64,000 nucleotides of DNA, taken from positions 1 through 64,000 of the forward strand of contig JAUIKE010000020.1 in assembly GCA_030430845.1 (NCBI GenBank), in the 5' to 3' direction. Positions 41,819 through 49,978 of the stretch are shown here, in pieces. Position numbers and translations under genes: made by a program. The stretch comes from Bacteroidia bacterium. Its GTDB lineage: Bacteria; Bacteroidota; Bacteroidia; Chitinophagales; Saprospiraceae. Numbering within the stretch: the first letter of the stretch is position 1; the number at the start of each line of letters is the position of its first letter. Under the pieces are notes generated by a model. The model searched no databases. It was not told where the DNA came from and was given only the letters and a program-made list of their open reading frames with translations.

Positions 41819-43126
41819 ATGAATCAAAGACTTTATGCACTTGACATCTTCAGAGGCATCACCATTGCCGGAATGATCCTGGTTAATAACCCGGGGAGTT
41901 GGTCGCACATCTATCCTCCTTTGAGGCATGCCGGCTGGCATGGAGCCACCCCGACCGACTGGATATTTCCTTTTTTTTTATTCATTGTAGGTGTTGCAGT
42001 TCCGCTGGCCATTGGGAAGCGTTTGGAAAGGGGAGACACTTCCACTTCCATTCTCTCTAAAATTGTCGTCCGTTCGTTTATCATTTTCGGCCTGGGGCTG
42101 CTACTGGCTGCTTTCCCCCATTTTGGTATGAAGGAGGCACCCAAACTCATATATACATTGCAATACTTTTTAATAGGCGTTTTCATCGTATTGATCTTCA
42201 TGCGAGGGATCTTTCATCCTCGTTTCGATGGCTTCTGGGGGAACAAAAAAAACAAGCGATGGCTGGGCCTGGCTGCTTTGGTAGCCGCTTTAGGCCTGGC
42301 ATCGATTGGGTTCCAATATTATGGTCTGTCGCATTTAAGAATACCCGGAGTCTTACAGCGCATTGCGGTAGTATACTTGATATGCTCTTGTTTGTTTTTA
42401 TTCTTTTCTTGGAAAGCTCAGCTGCTTATTGGAGTTTTGATCTTGTTGGGATATTGGGGCCTGCAAACGTTGATCCCGGTACCCGATGGTTTTCCTCCCA
42501 ATTTAGAGCCCAATACTAGTCTGGCTGCCTGGCTGGACCGCCAACTGCTGGGTAATCATCTTTGGAGCCAGGCCCATATTTCCGGTGATCCGGAAGGCAT
42601 CCTCAGTACCTTGCCGGCCATCGCTACGGGTATTTCGGGTGTAATGACAGGGGTCTGGCTCAAAACGGATAATGAAGCCTATAAAAAACTAAGTGGCTTG
42701 CTTGGAATTGGAGCCGTTTTACTGGCCCTTGGGTATGCCTGGCATGTAGTTTTTCCGATCAATAAACCTCTTTGGACGAGTTCCTATGTGCTATATACTT
42801 CCGGCCTGGCATTGTTATTTCTGGGCCTCATTTACTGGCTGACGGATATTCTCAAGTATCAGACCTGGGCGAGGCCGTTTGAATGGTATGGGAAAAATGC
42901 CTTGTTTGTATTTATTTTCTCGGGCCTGTATGGACGTCTGCTGTACACCATTACGATACAAGGATCTCATGGACCTACTACATTAAAAAGCTTGATTTAT
43001 AACAACTTTTTCACCCCTTATTTTTCACCGGTCAATGCCTCCCTGGCGTATGCCCTGGTTCATGTCGGAATGATTCTGATTTTGGCCTGGATACTTTTTA
43101 AAAGGAGAATATTCATTAAAGTGTAA
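41819..43126 (+). CDS. HGSNAT-like membrane acyltransferase (DUF5009/COG4299)
   Basis: 435 aa with ten to eleven membrane helices. It starts RLYALDIFRGITIAGMILVNNPGSWSHIYPPLRHAGWHGATPTDWIFPFFLFIVG, the signature of the family related to heparan-alpha-glucosaminide N-acetyltransferase. The conserved His in HAGWHG is the candidate catalytic residue. Members transfer acetyl groups from cytoplasmic acetyl-CoA to sugars on the far side of the membrane. The target could be peptidoglycan, LPS or an exopolysaccharide. It is transcribed alone. Confidence 0.88.
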   Translation: MNQRLYALDIFRGITIAGMILVNNPGSWSHIYPPLRHAGWHGATPTDWIFPFFLFIVGVAVPLAIGKRLERGDTSTSILSKIVVRSFIIFGLGLLLAAFPHFGMKEAPKLIYTLQYFLIGVFIVLIFMRGIFHPRFDGFWGNKKNKRWLGLAALVAALGLASIGFQYYGLSHLRIPGVLQRIAVVYLICSCLFLFFSWKAQLLIGVLILLGYWGLQTLIPVPDGFPPNLEPNTSLAAWLDRQLLGNHLWSQAHISGDPEGILSTLPAIATGISGVMTGVWLKTDNEAYKKLSGLLGIGAVLLALGYAWHVVFPINKPLWTSSYVLYTSGLALLFLGLIYWLTDILKYQTWARPFEWYGKNALFVFIFSGLYGRLLYTITIQGSHGPTTLKSLIYNNFFTPYFSPVNASLAYALVHVGMILILAWILFKRRIFIKV

Positions 43127-43195
43127 AATAGAAGTTCAATAGGCAAGGACTTTTTACAGAACCCCTTGCCTATTAATAGTAGCGCATTTACACTT
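43119..43195. repeat. Nested inverted repeat between convergent genes
   Basis: Outer arms AAGTGTAAA (43119-43127) and complement (43187-43195) contain both stop codons. Inner arms AATAGGCAAGG (43138-43148 / 43164-43174) are perfect. The loop carries GGACTTTTTACAGAACCCC, which matches the repeat unit at 15839-15857 with one change. Confidence 0.75.
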
Positions 43196-44858
43196 CCGCT
43201 AAGTATTCATGTACGAATTTGATGGCCATGGCCCCCTCTCCCACGGCGGAAGCCACTCTGTTCATGGCGCCCGCACGTACGTCTCCGGCGGCAAATACGC
43301 CCGGCAGAGAAGTTTCGAGTAAAAAAGGCTCGCGCTGCTTTTTCCAGTTTTTCTTGAAGGAGTCGTATTGGAAAAGTTCTTTACCGGTTTCCAAAAAACC
43401 TTTTTCATTGCGAATGAGATGTTTGTCGAGCCAGTTTGTATGCGGTCGGGCACCTATGAAGATAAATAAGGCATCAGCATTGACTTCATAGCAACTTTCG
43501 TCACCTATATTTTCAATGATCAGCTTTTCCAGTCGGTCTTCCCCAACGGCCTCTTTAATCTGCCGTCTGCCGTGGACCTCAATATTATCGATGCCATCGA
43601 TCTGGTCGATCAGGTAGGAGGACATGGTGGCTCTCAGGTCAGGTCTGCGAATTAAGATAGTGACTTTTGTAGCAAACTGAGAAAGGTAAACGGCTCCCTG
43701 ACCGGCAGAATTACCGCCGCCTACTATAAAAACCTGCTTGTTCCTACAAGAGTTAGCCTCGGTCATGGCGGCGCCGTAATAAATGCCGGCTCCTGTAAAG
43801 TCCTCAGCTCCCGTTGCAGGTAATTTTCGATAATCCACTCCTGTTGTAACGACAACGCTCCTTGTGAGTACCGTATCGCCGGTAGCCAGGCCTAGTTTTT
43901 TGTAGTCCCCTTCAATAGCAATGTCGACTACTTCCTGAGGAGACATGAACTCAATTCCAAAACGAGTGGCCTGAGTAAGAGCCCTTCTTGCTAGCTCGGC
44001 TCCGCTAAGGCCCCTGGGAAAGCCGAGGTAATTTTCGATTCGCGAGCTGGTACCGGCCTGGCCGCCGGGGGCCCGCCGCTCAATCAAAAGCGTTTTTAAG
44101 CCTTCGGAACCGCCGTAAACCCCTGCCGCGAGGCCTGCCGGTCCGGCACCGATAATAACCACATCGTAAAGGTCAGATTCGGCTGTAGGGTGGAGGCCTA
44201 TTTGAGCCGCCAGTGTTTGTATATCTGGATCAGCCAGATAACTGCCGTCTTCAAAAAAAACAGCCGGCAGTTGTTTTCGTTCCAGCCCATGCAACTCCAA
44301 TAATTCTTCTCCTTTTGGATTGGATTCGATGTCAATCCACTGGTAAGGGCGAAGGTTGCCGGCCAGAAAATCCTTGATCTTATGAGATTTGGGAGAGTAC
44401 TGATACCCAACCAGCTTAATACCCTGAAATTCAGGGAAGTGGTTTAGGTGCCATTCATCCAATAAATCATTCATGACCGGATACAGCTTTTCTTCAGGAG
44501 GGTCCCAGGGCTTCATCAGATAATAATCCAGCTGAACATCATTAATGGCTTTAATGGCAGCAGCTGTATCGGAATAAGCTGTCAGGAGTACTCTCTTAGC
44601 CTCCGGGTAAAAGGCCTTGGCGTGTTCCAGAAAGTCTACTCCAAGCATCTCGGGCATCCGTTGATCGGAGAGAAAAAGGGCTACCTCTTCTCCTTTCTTT
44701 TTTAGCTCACTCAGTGAATCCAGCGCTTCCTGTGCGGAGGCGGTGCTGATGATGCGGTATTCTTTTCTGTAAGCGCTGCGCAAATCCCGGCGGATAGAAC
44801 GCAAAACCTGGGGGTCGTCGTCGATAGAAAAAATAATAGGTTTTTTCTCTTCAGCCAT
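43188..44858 (-). CDS. Fused response regulator / thioredoxin-reductase-like flavoprotein
   Basis: 556 aa. The receiver (residues 7-130) has phospho-acceptor Asp65 (FLSDQRMP). A linker with a thioredoxin-like element (about 150-220) leads to a two-dinucleotide-domain flavoprotein (230-556): FAD site VVIIGAGPAGLAAG, PGGQAGTSSRIENYLGFP, NAD(P)H site VFIVGGGNSAGQ, and AAGDVRAGAMNRVASAVGEG. The redox CxxC of thioredoxin reductase is absent (YYGAAMTEANSC), as in the known fused class, so it probably does not reduce disulfides. It should couple phosphorylation to a redox reaction. It sits 7 bp after the kinase gene. Confidence 0.9.
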   Translation of the reverse strand: MAEEKKPIIFSIDDDPQVLRSIRRDLRSAYRKEYRIISTASAQEALDSLSELKKKGEEVALFLSDQRMPEMLGVDFLEHAKAFYPEAKRVLLTAYSDTAAAIKAINDVQLDYYLMKPWDPPEEKLYPVMNDLLDEWHLNHFPEFQGIKLVGYQYSPKSHKIKDFLAGNLRPYQWIDIESNPKGEELLELHGLERKQLPAVFFEDGSYLADPDIQTLAAQIGLHPTAESDLYDVVIIGAGPAGLAAGVYGGSEGLKTLLIERRAPGGQAGTSSRIENYLGFPRGLSGAELARRALTQATRFGIEFMSPQEVVDIAIEGDYKKLGLATGDTVLTRSVVVTTGVDYRKLPATGAEDFTGAGIYYGAAMTEANSCRNKQVFIVGGGNSAGQGAVYLSQFATKVTILIRRPDLRATMSSYLIDQIDGIDNIEVHGRRQIKEAVGEDRLEKLIIENIGDESCYEVNADALFIFIGARPHTNWLDKHLIRNEKGFLETGKELFQYDSFKKNWKKQREPFLLETSLPGVFAAGDVRAGAMNRVASAVGEGAMAIKFVHEYLAEV

Positions 44859-44865
44859 TGATTAA

Positions 44866-46272
44866 TTAATTTATTGGGAAACACAGTTTAAAACAAGTTC
44901 TTCCCGGCCTGGATTCCAGCCCGATGGTTCCGTGGTGTCGATCAATGATCCCCTTGACAATCTCAAGCCCCATGCCGGTTCCTTTACCCATCGGCTTGGT
45001 GGTGAAGAAAGGGTCAAAGATCATAGTTTGTTCTTCTTCTGGAATACCCACTCCCGAATCGATTACTTCAACACAGATGTATTGACGTTCCTGATAGGTT
45101 TTGATAGTCAGGGTGCCGTCCTTATCCATAGCATCGATGGCATTGTCGAACAGATTGGTCCAAACTTGATTTAATTCTCCTGGATGAGCCTTTAATTTAG
45201 GTAGTCCCAGGTTTATTTCTTTAATAACTTCGATGTTTTTCTGTTTGAGCTTGTGCTTAAGCATGATAAATGTGGATCGGATTCCTTCATGGATGTCGAT
45301 GGACTCTCTGGCCGAGCCGCGGTCCATATGGGTGTAGGTTTTAATGGCTCCGATAAGACTGGCGATACGAGCGGAAGAATCTCTGATATCGCAAACCAGT
45401 TTTTCCAGCGAAAGTGTACTTTCCATCCATCGCATCAGGGCCGGTAGATGGCGTCCGTCAACAATGTCGTGTATTTTTTTCAAGTCGGCTATATTGACCC
45501 CGAAATCTACGAAGGTTTCGGCTATTTCTTCGGCCTCATCAACATTCTGTTCCTCCAGCCAGTCGAGTAGCTCATCCGTGATGTCTTCCCTTTCCAGCAA
45601 GCTTAATTCAATGGTATTCAGGTTTTTAATTTTAGAGAACAGGATTTCATTGACCGCATCCGTTTCTTCCGGTGTGATCCGCATGGTGATGACCGATTTA
45701 AATTTTTCGGGAGTTGAGTGAATTTTTTTATACAGGTCCGATACATCCCGGACGATAGCGGAGGCGGGATTATTGAGCTCATGGGCAAGGCCTGCGGAGA
45801 GCCGCCCCAATGCGGTCAACTTTTCCGTTTGAAAGCGGAGTTGAGAAAATTCCCGGATCCGGTTGGACATGGTGGCCACCAGGTTTTGAGTAAGCTGGTA
45901 GCTGACATTGACCATTTCAATAAAGTAATCTTTGTGTAATTCAAGTACTTCGCATTCTTCCAGCACCCGTCCGTAGGCTCTCGCTTCCTTCATTCTGGAG
46001 AAGGGTAAAACGCCGGTTACGTAGCCTCTTTCATATACCCCTAAGTCCTGAAGCTGGCCCTGGCGTTGCATTTCGATCACATACTTTCCTTTTACGATGA
46101 CCTGCATATGGTTCACGGCCTGGCCGGGAGAAAAAATAAGCTCTCCTTCCTTGTATGCGTTAAAGTCTGATTTTTCAATTAACCATTTAAGGGCGTGTTC
46201 AGTAATTCCTTCAAATACTTCAAAGGATTGGAGGTCCTTCAGTAATTGATCGGGTTTGGTAATGACTTCCAT
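44866..46272 (-). CDS. Cyclic-nucleotide-binding-domain sensor histidine kinase
   Basis: 468 aa from the ATG at 46272; an upstream ATG at 46311 would translate simple-repeat DNA. The N-terminal cNMP-binding fold (about 20-140; FEGITEHALKWLIEKSDF, GELIFSPGQAVNHMQVIVKGKYVIEM) joins a soluble kinase core: H-box GLAHELNNPASAI (near 170), a long helical insertion (190-330), then LFDNAIDAM, DSGVGIP and FFTTKPMGKGTGMGLEIVKGI. There are no membrane helices, so it senses a cytoplasmic signal. It almost certainly phosphorylates the receiver of the flavoprotein encoded 7 bp downstream. Confidence 0.9.
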   Translation of the reverse strand: MEVITKPDQLLKDLQSFEVFEGITEHALKWLIEKSDFNAYKEGELIFSPGQAVNHMQVIVKGKYVIEMQRQGQLQDLGVYERGYVTGVLPFSRMKEARAYGRVLEECEVLELHKDYFIEMVNVSYQLTQNLVATMSNRIREFSQLRFQTEKLTALGRLSAGLAHELNNPASAIVRDVSDLYKKIHSTPEKFKSVITMRITPEETDAVNEILFSKIKNLNTIELSLLEREDITDELLDWLEEQNVDEAEEIAETFVDFGVNIADLKKIHDIVDGRHLPALMRWMESTLSLEKLVCDIRDSSARIASLIGAIKTYTHMDRGSARESIDIHEGIRSTFIMLKHKLKQKNIEVIKEINLGLPKLKAHPGELNQVWTNLFDNAIDAMDKDGTLTIKTYQERQYICVEVIDSGVGIPEEEQTMIFDPFFTTKPMGKGTGMGLEIVKGIIDRHHGTIGLESRPGRTCFKLCFPIN

Positions 46273-46349
46273 AGTATTGGGTAATGAGTATTGGGTATTG
46301 GGTTTTTCCAATTTTCATCAATATATACACTCGGTACGAGATTTAGTTT

Positions 46350-46397
46350 AGGGGTTGAGTAAAAACCTAACGGCCGTCAGGTTTTTACTCAACCCCT
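46350..46397. repeat. Palindrome between ssb and the sensor kinase gene
   Basis: 19-bp perfect arms (46350-46368 / 46379-46397) with an inner ACGGCCGT palindrome. It lies 78 bp upstream of the kinase start and 80 bp after the ssb stop (both minus strand). The arm AGGGGTTGAGTAAAAACC is a variant of the GGGGTTGTGTAAAAAG unit. Confidence 0.82.
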
Positions 46398-46477
46398 GAT
46401 ATAAAGCAGTAGCCCGCCCTCTGTCGAAACAGAGAACGGGTACCGCAATATAGACAGCAGGCTGTAGTAAAGCAGTT

Positions 46478-46816
46478 TTAGCTTTTTTCGGAAAGAGAGA
46501 CAAATTCTTCTATTACGACTTCCGGCATAGTACGTTTGTTGCCATCCTTATCCTGATACGATCGGTAGGTCATTTTCCCGCGGACAGCTACGTTTTTTCC
46601 TTTGCTGAGTAGCTGAGCCATCAGTTCGGCTGTTTTTCCCCAGGCCACACAATTGTGCCATTGGGTTTGCTGGACCTTTTCTCCGTTCTGAGTTTTGTAA
46701 AACTCATTAGTAGCTATGGAAACTTTGGTTAGGCACTTTCCATTTTCAAAAATTTTGTTTTCAGGATCGTTGCCGAGGCGGCCGATGAGGGTAATACTGT
46801 TTCGTAAATTGTTCAT
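46478..46816 (-). CDS. ssb: Single-stranded DNA-binding protein (short form)
   Basis: 112 aa, one OB fold: NSITLIGRLGNDPENKIFENGKCLTKVSIATNEF, QTQWHNCVAWGKTAELMAQLLSKGKNVAVRGKMTYRSY. It ends VVIEEFVSLSEKS directly after the last strand, with no disordered linker and no acidic DDxPF tip, so it cannot recruit repair partners in the usual way. It is probably a second, specialised SSB; the replicative one should lie elsewhere. It is on the same strand as the sensor kinase downstream but separated by a palindrome. Confidence 0.9.
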   Translation of the reverse strand: MNNLRNSITLIGRLGNDPENKIFENGKCLTKVSIATNEFYKTQNGEKVQQTQWHNCVAWGKTAELMAQLLSKGKNVAVRGKMTYRSYQDKDGNKRTMPEVVIEEFVSLSEKS

Positions 46817-47222
46817 AGTACTTGATTTTTAGGGACGAAGTTGTTTAAGGTTTTCTACAGGAGGCGAAAACACAGGATTTTATGTCCAGTTGAGGCCTTT
46901 TTTGAGCTTCATCCTACTCAGGCGGCTGGAGCGATGAAAAAAAGAAACATGGGCATAAAAGACGTTTTTGCAGCCCAGTGAGAAAACCCTAAACAACTCC
47001 GATAAATAAAAAATGATTTCAAGGGCAATATGCAGATATTAGTTCCAGTTAGTCGTGTGTTTTCCGTTTAATGCCGTTTGTAGCCGGAAGTAGCCGTTTA
47101 CTACTCTTTCTCGTCCATAAAATTGGACCGCTCATCAAAAAAATAAGAGTGATTGGTAGAATTATCTTAATTAGCGTGATAGTTAAGGAACTTCAAATGC
47201 AACCTAATTTCTGTAGTGTATT
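46817..47222. other. Divergent intergenic region between ssb and the EI24-like gene
   Basis: 405 bp. It contains the imperfect inverted repeat at 46845-46996. From 47040 to 47222 there is AT-rich sequence with two close GTAGCCG copies near 47085-47100. No ORF is supportable. Confidence 0.5.
46845..46996. repeat. Decayed long inverted repeat upstream of ssb
   Basis: Outer arms GTTGTTTAAGGTTTTC (46845-46860) and GAAAACCCTAAACAAC (46981-46996) match 15 of 16. Imperfect pairing continues inward (ATTTTATGTCC with GGGCATAAAAG; CTTCATC with GATGAA) for about 60 bp per side. It begins 29 bp upstream of the ssb start. It is either a structured RNA or an old palindrome that has lost symmetry. Confidence 0.6.
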
Positions 47223-48056
47223 ATGACCCATTCTAAAAAAGGATTAGTAAAGGAAAGCATTGACCATCTCCAACTTACTCTGCGTAAGCACGTAGAGGCC
47301 TATTCGTTTATTCGTAAGCATAAAATCTGGAAAGGTTTTTGGGAGTATGGTTGGGTAGCTAAAATATTGATGGTGCTGGCCATATTAGCCGGTCTGAAGT
47401 TTTTACAGATTTACTTTCAGTGGCTGAGTGATGCTTATGATAGTGACCCGATCACTGCCATCGGTAGTATGGGCGGTATGATGTGGGAAGCCGTTACGGA
47501 AGAGTACAACTTCTTCTTCGCCGGCGGTATGAAATATATGATTGTCATTTTTATGGAAATCGTAATTTATCACGCTAGTAGAAGAACTGTAAAATTATTG
47601 ACCGGACAGGATGAGGAGGCTACCTTTAAAAACTTCATGAAGGCCCAGGTTAGAATGATTAAGGTGAGTTTTCAGTCGTATATCATGGAAATCATCCTGA
47701 CCACCTTGATCGGCGTAGCTCTCTCCTTTTCCATATTTTCCTTTATGGGATTCATGAAACCGGTGCTTATTTTTGCTGTCCAGTGTTTCTTCCTGGGTTT
47801 TGCCGTAATGGATAATTACTCCGAACAGTTTAATATGTCCATCAAAGAAAGCCTGAAATTATCAAAAGAATATCTGGGGATCGCCATCGGAACCGGCTTG
47901 GTTCTACAAATTTTCTTTGCTATTCCTGCGGTAGGTCCCCTGGTAGGTCCGTTCTTGTCAGCCGTGGCCGTTTGTTTGGCCATGTATGCAATTACAGATC
48001 TGCACTTACGCCCTGCTCCGGAAACAGAGGATTTGAAAACAGACAACTTCGTATAG
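47223..48056 (+). CDS. EI24/CysZ-like membrane protein
   Basis: 277 aa, five or six membrane helices (from about residue 45). The later part, FAVMDNYSEQFNMSIKESLKLSKEYLGIAIGTGLVLQIFFAIPAVGPLVGPFLSAVAVCLAM, has the EI24 family features: a cytoplasmic helical hairpin, then the PxxGPLVGP re-entrant segment. CysZ members take up sulfate, but no sulfur genes are adjacent, so the substrate is open. An insertion with many aromatics (residues 70-105) distinguishes it from CysZ. Confidence 0.75.
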   Translation: MTHSKKGLVKESIDHLQLTLRKHVEAYSFIRKHKIWKGFWEYGWVAKILMVLAILAGLKFLQIYFQWLSDAYDSDPITAIGSMGGMMWEAVTEEYNFFFAGGMKYMIVIFMEIVIYHASRRTVKLLTGQDEEATFKNFMKAQVRMIKVSFQSYIMEIILTTLIGVALSFSIFSFMGFMKPVLIFAVQCFFLGFAVMDNYSEQFNMSIKESLKLSKEYLGIAIGTGLVLQIFFAIPAVGPLVGPFLSAVAVCLAMYAITDLHLRPAPETEDLKTDNFV

Positions 48057-48059
48057 CGT

Positions 48060-48105
48060 GTACCATATGTTTTTTGTGCCGGCCGGCACAAAAAACATAT
48101 GGTAC
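48060..48105. terminator. 46-bp perfect palindrome after the EI24-like gene
   Basis: Zero-loop, 23-bp arms centred on GCCGGCCGGC, starting 4 bp after the stop. It contains TTTTTT within the stem, giving a terminator-like hairpin followed by no T tract. Confidence 0.88.
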
Positions 48106-48182
48106 AGACTGACTGAAAACTAGTTAACCTTTGCTTCGCTTTTTTAGCTCTAAAATACCCGACTGTGAATAAAAAAAAGCGA

Positions 48183-49058
48183 ATGGAATTAACCAATTTA
48201 TTCGACCAGGCCAGGATGCTGGTGAAGGCCGGTGCTTTGAACGAACTGGAAAAAATGATTCATCAGCACGAACAACTGGTCGACCTTAGGGACATCCCCG
48301 ATAACCGGGGCATGCAAAATACTCTTTTGCATGAAGTCACCGGTATGGGAGAATTGGAATGGCCCGAAACAGCTGCCGAAATAGCCTCTTTGTTAATCGA
48401 TCATGGTTCTAAAGTGGATGCCACTGAAATGGAAGCGGAAGGGGAAACTCCTTTGCATCATGCCGTCAGTGTCAATAATGTAGAAGTAGCAGAGGTTCTG
48501 CTGAAAAAAGGAGCCGACCCGGAAAAGACCGGCCGCTTTGATGGGAGCATTGATACGGCTCTGGGGTATGCCCTTTTTTATGGGGTCGATGCACGCCTAA
48601 AACGTTTTTTTCGAAACTGTCCGGAACTTCTGATGGATCATGGTGCGCGGGTCTACTTACCGTTTGCTGCAGCTATGAATCGATTGGATGATCTCAAAAG
48701 ATCAATAGTCGGAAAGGGAAAACTTCAGGCTGGGAGCGGGAAAGCTGATGATGCAACCACCATTCAACAAGCCTTTCTTTTTGCATGCCGATACGGCCAC
48801 ATCCAAGTGGCTGAGTTCCTACTGAAAAATGGTGCCAATATTAATAAGAAAACTCCCTTTTTTACCCATCATGCGACAGGGCTTCATTTAGCCTGCGAAA
48901 ATGGAGATCAGGTAGCTATGGTCCAGTTCTTACTAAAGAACGGCGCTAACCCAAAGGTCAAGGACGGGGTTTATAATGCTACCGCAGAAGGATGGGCCAT
49001 GTTCTGTGGCCAGGATCAAACCTACAAAGCCATAAGAAATTTTAAAAAAAGAAGATAA
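48183..49058 (+). CDS. Cytoplasmic ankyrin-repeat protein
   Basis: 291 aa from the ATG at 48183; a GTG at 48165 would add six residues. There is no signal peptide. About six ankyrin repeats are visible (GETPLHHAVSVNNVEVAEVLLKKGADPEKTG; FLFACRYGHIQVAEFLLKNGANINKKTP; THHATGLHLACENGDQVAMVQFLLKNGANPK), with a less regular region at 130-190. Ankyrin proteins mediate protein contacts; no enzymatic domain is attached. It is unlike the secreted ankyrin protein at 10.1 kb in location and repeat details. Confidence 0.85.
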   Translation: MELTNLFDQARMLVKAGALNELEKMIHQHEQLVDLRDIPDNRGMQNTLLHEVTGMGELEWPETAAEIASLLIDHGSKVDATEMEAEGETPLHHAVSVNNVEVAEVLLKKGADPEKTGRFDGSIDTALGYALFYGVDARLKRFFRNCPELLMDHGARVYLPFAAAMNRLDDLKRSIVGKGKLQAGSGKADDATTIQQAFLFACRYGHIQVAEFLLKNGANINKKTPFFTHHATGLHLACENGDQVAMVQFLLKNGANPKVKDGVYNATAEGWAMFCGQDQTYKAIRNFKKRR

Positions 49059-49060
49059 AA

Positions 49061-49246
49061 CTTACGAGGCTGTCTCATAACTCCTTCCATACGGACCGTC
49101 GGGTCGTCGTTATGAGCAGCCCCATATAATTCTTTTTAAGGGATGTTTGTTAGAGAAAAACTCCGTTTTTCTCTAACAAACATCCCTTAAAAAAATATAA
49201 TTGGCTGGCAAATAAGGCTGAAAGACTTATTTGCCAGCCTCGTAAG
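49061..49246. repeat. Cloverleaf-like nested palindromic element (three hairpins within an outer stem)
   Basis: The outer stem CTTACGAGGCTG / CAGCCTCGTAAG (49061-49072 / 49235-49246) is perfect. Inside: left hairpin GGCTGTCTCATAAC...GTTATGAGCAGCC (49068-49081 / 49109-49121, one bulge); central perfect 29-bp-arm palindrome (49133-49161 / 49165-49193) with AAAAAC-TCC-GTTTTT core; right hairpin with 14-bp arms (49203-49216 / 49226-49239). It lies between the convergent ankyrin and PPTase genes. Confidence 0.88.
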
Positions 49247-49248
49247 CC

Positions 49249-49887
49249 TCACTGCTGTACAGCGTACACCAGTACATAATTCCTCACCAACTCATAGGTA
49301 AGTTGGTAATGCTCTGTTTGCTCCTCTTTCTGAATACTACCGGAGAAAATACCACCCTGGGTTTCATAGGGAAAGTCCTCGATCAGGATATGTTCGCAGA
49401 AATCTAATTGCCTGCGTCCGTAAGCTTTATAAAGTGCTTCTTTGGCACTCCAATAGACGTGTAAATGCCATAAGCGATCTTTGGTGTCCAGGTTTTGTAT
49501 TTCTCGCTGATTGAGGAATTTATGCGTAATGCGGTCAATCTTCGGTACAAACTGCTGGATGTCAATGCCGACTTGCGTAGGAGCCGCAATGGCCGAGGCT
49601 ATTTTCCTGGAATGACTGATGGAAATATAAAAGTCAGATCCTTCCAGATGAGGCTTGCCGAATTCATCCTTGTAGAAAAACCCTCGCTCTTCCCGACCCG
49701 ACATATGGTGGATCAGCATTCTTGCGGCTAGCCATTCAATCCGGCGGTGTCCCTTGATCCGCTGTAACTGCTCTTCTTCCTCTGAAGAAAGGACCAAGCG
49801 ATCCAAAAACCAGGGCTCTTCTTCTTCTATGGCCCATAGGCCAAACTCACCGGCAGGTTCGAGATTATTGTGTTTAATTACGGGCAT
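49249..49887 (-). CDS. 4'-phosphopantetheinyl transferase superfamily protein
   Basis: 212 aa, the Sfp-like two-lobe type. Conserved: FYISISHSRKIASAIAA, Mg-binding GIDIQ (near 107), and WSAKEALYKAYGRRQ (near 144) with the catalytic Glu-Lys. It moves phosphopantetheine from CoA to a Ser of an acyl or peptidyl carrier protein. In Bacteroidota this type can serve fatty-acid ACP as well as secondary metabolism. No carrier protein or synthase gene is nearby. Confidence 0.9.
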   Translation of the reverse strand: MPVIKHNNLEPAGEFGLWAIEEEEPWFLDRLVLSSEEEEQLQRIKGHRRIEWLAARMLIHHMSGREERGFFYKDEFGKPHLEGSDFYISISHSRKIASAIAAPTQVGIDIQQFVPKIDRITHKFLNQREIQNLDTKDRLWHLHVYWSAKEALYKAYGRRQLDFCEHILIEDFPYETQGGIFSGSIQKEEQTEHYQLTYELVRNYVLVYAVQQ

Positions 49888-49978
49888 TAATTTTCTCTGT
49901 TGAAGGGAATGTAAGTAAGTTTATGAAAAAACTAAAGCAAAAATAAAGTGTTGAAGTGGTAAATGAAAATCAATCAGC

